NCBI GenBank assembly: GCA_033557835.1
Contig: JAWQRO010000020.1
Coordinates: 16,514 to 80,513, forward strand
Direction: 5' to 3'
DNA length: 64,000 nt
Source: Helochares maculicollis
Lineage: Eukaryota > Arthropoda > Insecta > Coleoptera > Hydrophilidae
The position numbers and the translations under genes are program-made. The stretch's first letter is position 1. Each line of letters begins with the position of its first letter. Below are positions 39,901-51,900 of this stretch, in pieces. The notes beneath the pieces were generated by a model. That model was not told the origin of the DNA, ran no database searches, and saw only the letters and a list, made by a program, of their open reading frames with translations.

Positions 39901-42900
39901 AAACTACTATTTACTACAAACTTGTTAACTAAAGCAATCTGTTTATATTTATTTGTTTTGAATGAAAGATTCATTTCTTGTTGTTTATTTTCTCGGTTAC
40001 TTGTGTTCTTGTTTTTTTTCAGTTTTTCTGTTTTTTACGAAAATTAATTTTTTTGAGTTTTAAGTAATGGTTTTTAATCAAAAACAGAATAAAAGTCAAA
40101 AGCGCAGAGACATCAATAAGCCAATTTTTATAATAATAGAAATAAGTATTTGAACTTTCAAAGTCCAAACAAAATAAATTTAAAAAAATAATTTAAAGAG
40201 ACACTCAACAGCGCATGGACATAACAAAGCCAATTTGGACTAATACAATTTTGCAAAATTTCTTTACCGGTTTTGCATCAGATGTGCTTCGTGGTGATTG
40301 TTCTGTTTGTGCAGGTTTCGCAGGTTCACCATCAGGACCCTTCAAAAATGTTAACCATGTTATCACAAATTTGCAATTCATCCTATTTTCATATTTTACG
40401 GGACCGATAAACTTTTTAAGGAGCAAATAAAAATGTTTTACAGTAAAATTTTTCGCAGAGCATATCACATATTATTGATAGGCCAAGCAAATATTATTAT
40501 AGGACCAATCAAATGTCTTAATAGGACCAATTAAATTATTATATAAGGCCAATCATATTATTATACTGGACCAATTAAATAGTTATATAATACCAATCAA
40601 ATTGTTATACAGGACCAATAAAAATTGTGTACAAGATTGTCAAAATAAAAATAAAGGAATACTAAAGTGACTCATTAACAATTTTAAAATAGTGATAGAA
40701 AGTGACAAAAACAATTTAACTTTCTAAAAAAATGAGTGTATGTACCTTTTTAAGCCCCTTTGCTCTTTGGGCCAATTCATCAGGTTCAACAATTTCAGGT
40801 GTTTCAGGTTTTTGTCTAGTGGCGGCGGGCTTAAGCAGTTTCTTTTGTGCTTCTAAACCAACAGGCTGCTCAGGTTCCTCAGGCTTACCAAGAGTTTTGG
40901 TTTCACCAGGTCTACCAGGACCTTTGGTTTCACCAGGTTTGCTAATTGATTCCTCTGTTTTTTTGGAATCAGGTTCAGGAGTTTTTCTACTTTGGGGTTC
41001 TGGGGTTTTACGCCCGAGGGCGTCACTCGGTCTTTTGGATTCGGGTTCGAGTGATTTTTTGGTTTCAGGTTCGGGTGTTTTTCTGCCAATTGATCTCTTT
41101 GATTCGGGTTCTAAGCTATCTTTTTTAGCAGCTTCCGGCGCCTTTTTGTCAGGCTCCGCCAATTTTCTGTCGGGTTCCGCTAATTTTTTAGTTGGCTCGT
41201 CCTTTTTGGCTTCAATGTCGTTTGAAGGTGTCGGTGTCTATGTATGTATGAAAATGTACGTTAGTTACGACTAACTACTTTCTACAACTGATAGTTACTT
41301 ACTACTACAGACTTAATTACAATACTCACTTTCTCCTTGGTGACGGCCAATTTATCCACTTTGGTCATCTATAAATTTAATTCAACCAACTATAAATTTA
41401 CGTCCGATCTTAAATATTTTTCCAAGTGCATATCGTTACTAGGTTAGGAAATACTGAACTCAAGAGGATAAATTAAAGAAAAGAAGCATTTTAGCCGCAT
41501 TGGTCAAGGTGTTGTAAAATGGGGTCGGCTTCGTGGAGATAGTCCCAAAGATACGCCCGAAGTTTGGCAAAAAGAGTACAGTAGTGCAGAATATCCGCCT
41601 TCTTAGTGTCCAGTGGGTGCCACATTTGGAAATGTCTCGGTTTCTAGCGCATGTCAGTGATGTACGTGTGATGCACTCTTAATGCAAAAATTTAGGCATA
41701 ATCCATTAGCCACCCAATTTCTCAACACAAGCAATTCGCAGTTGCCTAAAACTGTTCAACTGGACGTGCTTAAAAGGTCTTCTAAAAATGCGCGAGTACA
41801 AAGGAATTCACCCAAAATGTGACAAAAGACTCATTTGAAAGACGGTGCTAATTAGGCAAACCTAATGGACATGCTCATAAAGATATGTCCAAAAGAACGC
41901 CTTCAAGAACATCGCATTTTCACAAATAATTTAGTGTCACATTCATCATTGCTAATAAAAATGTGACCATAAAGTACTCAAACTGATTATGTAAATATAG
42001 AACGACATAACCAAGTATCGATAGTGTCTAAAGTCATGACTATGTGTTGTGTCCACAGTCATGATTATAAATCATGTCCAAAGTCATGATTTAATCAAAA
42101 AGGCGTATCCATAAAAGCATATCTAAATTAGATGTGATCTTAAGATTACTTTCCAAACGGCATGACCCTAAGATAATGGTTTTATTACACATGTATTAAA
42201 AGCAGATATTTTAAGATCATGTCGAAAAAGTTACACCCAAAATTAATGCGTCTAAAAAGCTACGTCCAAGAATGATAATTCTAAAGCAGCAAATTAAAAT
42301 AAGAACAATAGGAAAATAAACCCAGAAAGGGCAGAAGGCTACCTTTTTCTTTTCCTCAATAACCGAAGACCGTCTAGATTCAGATTTAACCTCTTCATCC
42401 TATCCCCAACAAAAAAATCGAATTAATCTCTGCGAAATTTCTTTAGTTCGCGTTAGTACCTTTTTAATCGTCGTTTTCTTATCTACCTTAGTTTCGCCAT
42501 CTTTGACGATCTATAACAGATACGAAACGCAAGTTAAACCGGTTATGCCCGAATTAAAAAAGTTTTTATAATACCTTTTCTTCTGTATGTACAAGTGAGC
42601 TTCTACGTGATTCTGATTTGATTTCCTCTACCTACATCAGTGCGTAAAGACAGAATTAATTTAGGAAGTCAATGGTTTAAGCCGATAAATTACCTGTTTG
42701 ATTGAAGACTTCCTAACTCCTTTAGTTGCTGGTTTTAGGGAGTCCTAAAATCGATTATTTGGTGAATATACGTAAAAGGAGGCTCTGAATCATATACATA
42801 ATTTTAAGCGACTGACGAAATTGATTGTATTATCAAGCAGAGAAGTAAGAAAAACTGTGAGTTAAAACTCGCAATTTAAAATGTGGAGAAACTGAAGCGA

Positions 42901-45900
42901 CAAAATAGAAGTAAAAATCAATTAAAACGTGATCAATTAAAGCAATGAAAAATCAGAACGGGAGTACAAAAGATTTGCACCAAAATTGAAAAGTTAAAGT
43001 GACAAAAATTGAATACACGTATTTTTAAAATAATATTAGAAAAACCTTAATGTTTCTATACATTTTTTGGGGGGTGCCCTCACCTGTTCAACGTCTTTTT
43101 TGGGTTCAGGTTTCTTTCCAATATCATTCATCTTATCCTGCTTTTTCTACCAAATGAAAAACAATTAGGTTATTTAGACAGTAAGGTACAGTTGTAAAGA
43201 GAAACGTATTACACTAAGAAGCAAAAACTTGGCAAAAGTCAAGAAAACAAAAGTTTCAGAAAAAACTTGTGAAGAAAAAGAAAACTTAAAACGGTCAAAA
43301 AACAAATATTACAGAGAAAAACTAAAAAATCAAAATTCTTTCTAAAACGGAAAAGTTATAAACACAGTGTTAAAACAAAAAAACGAAGTTACCTTCTCTT
43401 CTACCTTCTTTTCTTCAGCTTTCTTCTCTTCTATTTTCTTTTCCTCTGCTTTCTTTTCAGCGGCTTTCTTCTCTTCTACTTTCTTTTCTTCGGCTTTCTT
43501 TTCTTCAATCTTTTTCTTTTCTTCGATCTTCTTCTTTTCCTCAGCTTTCTTTTCTTCGACTTTCTTTTCTTCTAGCTTCTTCTTCTCTTCCGCTTTCTTT
43601 TCTTCAATTTTTTTCTCTTCTTCCACCTTCTTCTACAAAAATACAAATCAATTTAGAATTTGCTAAGGTGGGAAATTTTCAAGACACATATTAAAAATTC
43701 CATGCGTTTTAAGTGTGTACCTTTGGTGGTTCTGTGCCGTTTTTGAGTTTCTGTTCAGTGGTGTCCTATGGAAAGATTTTGATTAGTGGTTGTCAGAATG
43801 TCATATAGAACGTGCTTAGTATGTATTTTGTATTTGTGTACCTTTTCCGATTCAATTTCAATACTTTCTTCTTCCTCAGATTCAGACACTTCTTCGTCAC
43901 TCTCAGGTTTAACCTTCATGTTAAAACAAAGTTAATCACAAGGTTAATTGTTTTAGTTTGTACAGTTTCATCGTGAATTGTTTAAAAATTTTGTAGATTT
44001 GGTTTTAGTTACAATTAAGTTAATGATGACACATTTAGACATTTAAACGCAAAAAACTATGTGTATGGTATGTCTGATTTAGGTAGAAAAATGGTAAAAA
44101 CAGTTACTTAATGACTTTATGAGTCACCACATAATTTAGGTACAGCCTGTGCGTAGAGACATACCTACATATAGATTCTGCTTTTCTTAAGATTCAAAGC
44201 CATCCTGCGTATTTTTCATTGTTGATCGTTTTGCTTACCATTACGCAGGGTATCTTTAAATCCTAACACAATTTTACAATACAATACAAAGTACGAAAAT
44301 AATTTCACTTACCTTTTCCTCTACCTTTTTCTTCTTCTTCTCTTCTTCCTCCTCTTCCTCCTCCTTCTCTTCCTTCTTTTCTCTGACAGTTAAAACAGCG
44401 CTAGTCTCATCCTCTCCGAACTCATTCTTAGCAACAACTTTATATGTTGCCGAGTGAGAAACTTTGCACTTTGTAATGGTTAAACGAGCAACTGTGCCAT
44501 CAAACGACATTTTTATATCAGTGGATTCGGTTATAACGGTCGTATTCTTGTACCAAGTAATTACGACTGTCTTGTCTAATACTTTGAGCGAGGTTATGAA
44601 GTCAGCAGTCTTTCCTTCATCAATTGTCTAGAAATAAAATTTAATTAAATTCCCTTTTGTATTTTTCTGAACAATTTTGATATTTCGTCGTTTTTTTCGT
44701 TGCTTGATCAAGAATCTATACTACAGGTAAATTTAAAAAATTGAAAGACCCTAGATTTTAACTACTTACCACATTTGTCAACTTGCTCAATTTGGGCTTC
44801 TCGCCTTTGGGTTTCTCTTCAGGTGGCAATTCTGTCACCTCAACGCTTTGTGAAGTAGCTTCACCTTTCTCATTCTTAGCCACCAATTTATAGAAACCTT
44901 TGTCGGTTTTTTCCACGTTTTCTATTTCTAATTTGACGGCGAACTCACCCTATAACGAAACATCATATATATAACAACTGCAATCTTATTTCTCCATTTT
45001 ATTATTCAAAGTTTTCCAAGCGGTGTAAAACCGATGACGGAGACGAAAAGAAAAAGTTGATACTTACATCTTTGACTTGTTCTACAATGTATTTGTGTCT
45101 GCCGTCCTCTTTAACGACATTTTCTTCCTTAATCCAAGTGCAAGCCGGAGCAAATTTGCTGAGGACCTTACACTCGACGATAACCGTCCTCTTTTTGATG
45201 ATTTTGATAACTTTGGGCTTCTCTTTGATAACTGGGATGATTTCAATGTTGAGCGTTAAGTTAGCGTTTAGTTCTCCCAGAGTATTTTTAATGTTACAAC
45301 GGTATAACCCGGAATCTTCAAGTCCTGGGTCATTGAGCTCTAGTTTTATGTAGTAAACATCTTCTTCAATTTTTTCGTAGCTTATTTTAATTTTGCTAGA
45401 TTCTGTAACTTCTTTGCCTTCTCTATACCAAACGATCGTTGGTTTTGGATTGGCGCGGACCTACCATGACACAAAGATTAGTAAATACTTTAATTAATGT
45501 AGGGTGATTTTGAGGTTTATTGATTTATGTGCTTTGTGGGGGTGCTTTTTAATTGTTACTGATGAGAATATTTGACTCGCTGTTTCAATGCAGGATGATT
45601 TAAATTATGCCAATCTAAGCAATGATAGATTGAAGGTTTGAGAAGTTTGCAAAAAGTGTCGAATTGTGGTAAATTTAGCAATGTTGGTCATATTTTGAAA
45701 GATTTCCACAACATCAAGGTATGTTGAGATAATTATGACAGTGCGCATAGCTTGGCAACACTTATCCAGCCTTGCTGTGCTAAATTTGGATTTGGGTCAT
45801 GGTTGTTCTGTAAAATTCTAAACGTCAAATAAAAAATGCAGTACCTTACAGTCCATTACGACTAATTTTCCTCCTTGATGGGAGGTGATGCGCGGCTTTT

Positions 45901-48900
45901 CCACGAATGTCGGACCATCACCTTCTGGTTCCGGTTCCGCCTCGATGTTGAGATTCAAGTTGGCGTTGCTTTCGCCGAATTCGTTTTTGACGTGGCACCT
46001 ATAAGTACCACCGTCCGAACCAGCGGGATCCTATTCGACATACGAAATATGAACATAGGTTTTGACAAAGGTTATATTTTGGAGGTATACCTTAATCTCG
46101 AGCGTCAATTCGAAAACGTTTTCTTCGACATCGACGACTTTCATAGTAATCTTGGAAGATTCTTTAACGACCGTCGTTCCTCTGAACCACGTAACGTCGG
46201 GTTTAGGCTTGGCCTTACATTTGCACCTCATAGTAATGAGAGTACCAGATTCGTTTGGAATAATTTTGGGTTTTTCAATAAAGGAGGGTGCGAAACCTGC
46301 GGCGTCATCTCCACCTGCAAATACATATACGTGAGGGCATGCAAGGGCTGGCTCTACAACATCAAGGCCATGCTCATGCAAATACAGTACAAGTAGTAGA
46401 GTAGAGAGTAGGTAAGTCTGGGTCGGACTCCTCATCACACGGACTGGCTGCAACATATCTCAAACATCAGTAACGAACGGGATGGGCTAGCGCAGGTAGA
46501 CGATACACAAGACGATACATTAAAAAATCTGCGCATCATACCTTGGAAGTTAAGTGATATGTTTGCATTGCTTTCGCCGTAGTTATTGAATGCGTTACAG
46601 CGGTAGTTGCCACCGTCTTCGCGCGTAGGATTTGAAATTTCTAGTGTAAGCAAGTACGTATCTTTCCCTGTCATCATCCTAATCATACGAACACGTGAAT
46701 TATCTGAAATTGTTTTGTTCCCTTGGTACCACATGATGTCCGGTGCCGGGTTGGCCTCCAGCACGCACTCCATTATCAGGACATCCCCTTCTTGTCTAAT
46801 CGTCGGTTTCTTCGGAAAACGAGGCGCCTTCCCGTCAGGAATTCTGCGGAATAGAATGCATGTATTCGTTCCGATCATGGCGTCTATCTTACTTTCTATC
46901 TTACTTTGGTTTGTCATCCCCTTGGAAATTTAAATTTATGGTGGCGGTTCCAACGCCGTGCTTGTTTTTCGCCACGGCACGGTACTCGCCCTTGTCCGCT
47001 TTCGAAACGTTTATAATCTCCAGGCGGGCCAAATAGTAAAGTTTCTGATCTAGTACCATCGACAGTGTGTAGCGTCCTCCTTCCTTCAATTCTTCCTTCC
47101 CGTGAAACCTGCGCGTTTTGATGAGTATTGGCCGAACTTTTATCAACACTGGTTTACCACTTGTATTTCGTTTTTGCTCAATCGTTTTGCCGAAAGTTTT
47201 GGGCATGTGCTTAAAGTTTTTAGGGGTACCGAAAGTGTCGAGGTGTGTTTTTGTAAACGTAAGCTGAAGATTCGTTGAGCAAGCCTTGTGAGCACTGCTC
47301 ATAGTTCCCCCGACCAGTCACGAATGGTGAAGGGTAGTTGTTAAATTTACAGTGGTTGTAATGAGAAAAAGTGAGAGAGATGGTTATAGCGAAAATGTTT
47401 GCATTAATAGTAACTCTCCGTAATATGGCCGAATGCACTGCTAAAAACTAGACAAAGCTGTATTTGAAATTCGAGCTGCATCTAAAATTGGTGCCACCAA
47501 CGAATTGGCGCTAGGGTGTTTAATGGCCTAAAAATAGTCTAACTCGTCGAACCAAAAAGGTGGAGATTTGTAGAAGAGTAGCGATTATTGAAAGCCTTCA
47601 GGCTGAACTAAGACCCATAGGTCTTAGGCCGTAGGTGATGTGAAGTTAGTAAAGTCAGACGAGCTCCAATCCACCTTCCATAATTTTGGAAGAACAACGG
47701 TTCGGAAATTTGCTTCCGAGCTGGGCGTGAACTGAATGATCGTCCATCGGATCGGATCAAATGCTATTCGGGACAAGCAAAGTCAATTAATCGCTTAAAG
47801 TGGCAATTATGTACATTCAAACACGATGCTACAGGTCGTATTATTTCTCTGATGAGAAAATGGTTCCCATGAATGCCAAACTGAATTGAAGAAATCTCTG
47901 TTAGCTCACCTCTGACAATATTAAAGGCGTTCTTAAGATGGGCAAGCCCAATTTTTGGCCCTTACGTATGCCTTGGGCGTCGACCAAATGAGGGCGTGGT
48001 AATGCCACCGCACATCTTCCAGAAGAGCGAAATTTTTCAGATTATATATCTGTCAACAAGATGACGCAAGCGCTTATATAACCCATTCAGCCCAAAATTG
48101 GGTCTATGACGACGTTGATATGTTTAGATCAAAAACATTTGGTCTCCTAATAGTCTCGACCTGAGCCCTTTGGGAGTATTGGACATAATCGGCAAACGAA
48201 AAAGTGTAGTCAACTCTCTTCAGGCCACTTTTGAGATAGAATTCGTCGCAATGAACAGCCTTCAGTTGAAAATAGCGCTCTTGCGCTTTAGAGCAAAAAC
48301 CGAGTAGGTAAGCGACATGCAAAATAGCTATTTAGCATTAAAGATCTCAGGAAGGATCTTAGAAATAGCAGCATTTTTGGAATTATAAGACTTCTACTAT
48401 AAATAGACGAATGAAATACGGACTACTTCAGTATTAAGTTCCGAAACTAAATGGGGTGGTAGATGTAAGAAATTTAAAACGATAGGTGTTAGGAACCACT
48501 GGTAGAATAAAGAGAATTTAAAAAATTACTATCACAATAAATTAAAAGGCAGAGGAAACGTATCTATGCACAAAAAAATAATGGGCTATGATAAAATCTT
48601 ACTTCCATGGTTGTTTGTTCTTTTCTCTGTTTTAATTTCATTAGGAAGGTTTAGCGTTCATGCCAAAATTTTTAAATTTTGATGGATCTAACGATATGCG
48701 TTCTAATTCCAGTATTTTGATAGAGATAAAGCTGGTCATGAAAAATTTTCTTGTGTGCAGGCATGGTCTATCGGAGCTTTTTCGACAATTGCAGAAGTTC
48801 AAAACTAGACAAATTTTCGACATTTTTATTTATATATGGAAAATAGCAGCTCGCGTTCAAATAACTGTTCTAATCATGTATTTCATGTATTGGAATATTT

Positions 48901-51900
48901 GAAGGTAGATCGAATTGTTTGTTAGTGTTATATGCCTTATGAACTTTTATTTCTAAGAAGATTATTTACTTGCAAAACAGTTTTAGGTGGCATGATTATT
49001 TAGCACCGGGTTTATTTGGGAATATCGACTATGTTTTAAGAAAAATATATATACAATATTTGTTTTGAATGCTGATACAAAAGGCAGGCGAGTTGTGCGC
49101 ATTTTCATTTCACTTCCAGTTGCTTAGTTATAAAGGTACGTAGAGGCAGAACCGTAAAATTGTCACTAGTTATTTTCAAAGCCATTCTTGAAAAATACAT
49201 AATTTTTATAGATATACTGCTGGCGTACGAAAATTTAAAGAGCAAGTTTGTTCAGCTATTTTCCGAAAGCTTGCACATCCTCTTGAGCATTAGCAATGAA
49301 AATAAAGCAATACTACTCGACGAAGTCAAATTCTAATAATTTTTGCGACATCCAAACTTTAGGGTCCACAATAATCTGTATTGTGACGGAGTCCACATGC
49401 CTTAATACGTGGTCATAGTTGCAAGATTTTGGAAATATAAAATGAAAACGACAGTAATTCTTTTGCGTAGTCGTTCCTGAGATTTGACGCTGTTATTTTT
49501 ATAGCTGAATTGGTATAATCAAAACTCAGATAAAAGCTAGATCTACTTTTGGAGATGCCAAAAGTCAAGACTCAATTTAGCAAAAGCCTGAAGTTTTTGA
49601 TATTTTGATGTTATAGTTGGAAGCACAATTATCTTCATATTTATAAAGTGACAGATGGCTGCCTTTAGTTTAAAAAAAGTTGATGTGGATAAGCAGATTG
49701 ACATAAACGCTGTTTCCCCATTGAATGAAGAAAACTCAAAAAATTAGAAATGAACCAAGAATCCTGACGAGATATAAGATAAACGAGATGCGAAACACAA
49801 ATAAAAATCCAATTAAAGACAAGAATTGGAAAAAGATATTACTAGTGTCAACGTTGTTTATATCAAATTACCAGTGAACAATATTGGATTTGTATTGTTT
49901 GGCAAATTGACACTGTGAGTGGTTCTTGGCGCGGTGGGCAACAAAAGAGGCAGAAAACGCGCAACCCAAGCCGCTGATAAAATGTTACAAATGTATATAT
50001 AAAAGAAAGAGATGAGAAAAAGACGCTAAATAGTAATGAAAATACTGAGGAAGAGGGAGAAGCGAAACCGTTGTCTTCCTCCCACCTCCTCAGTTGGAGA
50101 AGAAATACAGAGGGGAAGATATAGCAGAAAAATGAAGAGCGTCTGTACAATTCAAGTTTACTTTGATCATATTGAAATTGAAAAACGGTCAGTAATATAA
50201 TAAAATTTGGATCACTATACCAACTCAGTAGTTTTTTCAAAATCAGAAAATTTCAAACTACAGATGTCTGCACACTTTTCAATTGCAATTTCAAAATTTT
50301 CGAGAATGGTATTGGTGAATTATAATTTAAAAAGCGTTCAACATAATTCAGAAAGGGACAATGTGGAAAAATGATGAATTTGCCTCGCCCAAAAATGTTG
50401 GCGATGAGGTAGATGTGAGGGTACATGTACAGAAATTTTTTTTTGACATCGTAAAAAATTATGATAAACTATAAAATACCACCCATCAGATAAAATGGGC
50501 ATACCGATCATTTGTCATGAAATAAACTGGATATAATCCATCTGGAAGTCCTACGTTGTCAACATAATTGCGGAGCTTGATACGCATTGGTAGAAATACA
50601 GTAATTTCACTCAGAATTTTCGTGGGCAGACAGTTTCTATTTCATCTAGAAAATCTGAACTACGAGCGATTTAAATTTGAATTACCAACGACTTAAATTT
50701 GAATTACATTTAATGGCTCCGAAATTACATTTGGCATTTTCTAAAACTCTCTCGACGCTTTCTTAACTACATTTGTCGCTTTGCAAATTACATTTTACGA
50801 TTTTGGAATAACATTTCTGCGTTTTATATCCGAATATAAGCTGTAAAATGGTTTGGTATATAGAAATTTAAATCTATACACCAAACCACTTGAAGCGGAA
50901 CAGAAGAACGCAAATTATGAAATGTATTTTTGTAGCTTAATCCAATATTTCCACAGATCTAACGCCTACTTCTTCATTTCGTTCCCTAATCAGGACTTCA
51001 TTTGTTCTAAATTTTAATTTCTTCTCTCCCTGGCGTTTTTGTTTCGTCTCACTAAGCTTAGGCTCCAAATTTGAAAATTAGGAAATCAGTCACGAACCAC
51101 CTGTGTCAGAAAAATTTCTAGTCTTGCAGACAACAGGTGAAAAATGAATCATTTTTTGCAAAGTATCATCGAAATTGAAAGTTCTATTAAAAACCAAGTG
51201 ATTCAATTCAATAAGAATTAGGAACGAATATTTTGCCAAACTCAAAAAGCAGTCATCTGACGTAGATCTTTGCTCTTTTTGATTGACACAGATTCGCTTT
51301 TTCTAATTTATTTCTACAGAGGCTTTCTGTCTTTCGGTACGGGATCATAGGCTCGCCTACCTTTAATCAGCAAAAACACTCATCTGCGCAGTACTCTAAT
51401 GAACTAATAGTTATCCTAAACAGGCTTTTGCAGCAGTACCACTGCAAATTTGATATTACACTAGCGATTTCGTAATTAATAATGCACCGGCAATGTCGCA
51501 TTTAATGTTCAATTTCATATCACACAGTGAAATTGTCTGTATATAGTGGTTTGTCTGGAAAAGTGAGAGTTTCCAAAATGTTTCGGACGCAAGTCAAAGA
51601 TGGGACAGTGTTGTTTTTGTGGTCATGAGCAAAAACAGAGTAAACCAGTGCAGTTCGCATATACGTACCACTGAAGCTCAGGTTTTGGCTCTCCCACACA
51701 ACGACATTCGAACGTGATCTTGCTGCCATCGTCGGTTTGGCGGATGACCGGTCGCTCGGTGAACGTCGGTTTGATGCTGGGAACTTCCGGAACCGGAGCC
51801 TCATCGCCTAGTGCAGAAATTCTCCTAAACTGGCTATCAGGCTGTCGGACAGCCGGCAACACTCGCGCAAATAAACAATGGTCACGGAAAAGCTCAGCTT

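Larger units (their letters stand above)
23710..43913 (-). other. bt: PEVK-like elastic region: 29 small phase-0 exons (coding exons 13-41)
   Basis: This span lies between Ig8 and Ig9 and encodes no globular domain. Its exons are rich in Pro, Glu, Val and Lys and would give about 1,090 residues if all were used. Every exon is a multiple of three and phase 0 at both ends, so any can be skipped without a frameshift. PEVK segments are entropic springs that set sarcomere stiffness, and in insects they are alternatively spliced by muscle type. Introns here are short (about 60 to 1,000 nt) between exons 13 and 33 and longer below 34.1 kb. Apart from the repeats listed separately I see no other genes in them. 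Confidence 0.85.

Noticed and set aside
40732..41274. Plus-strand 180-codon open frame
   Set aside because: Antisense shadow of PEVK exon 22; Gly/Ser/Leu-rich composition mirrors Pro/Glu/Lys codons.
43367..43666. Plus-strand Phe-Ser-rich open frame
   Set aside because: It is the antisense shadow of the EEKK coding exon 15.
45875..46396. Plus-strand 173-codon open frame
   Set aside because: Antisense to projectin exons 8 and 9 and crosses their intron.
49863..50240. Minus-strand 125-codon frame rich in Phe and Ser
   Set aside because: Intron 5 sequence without domain similarity; likely chance frame over a purine-rich plus strand.
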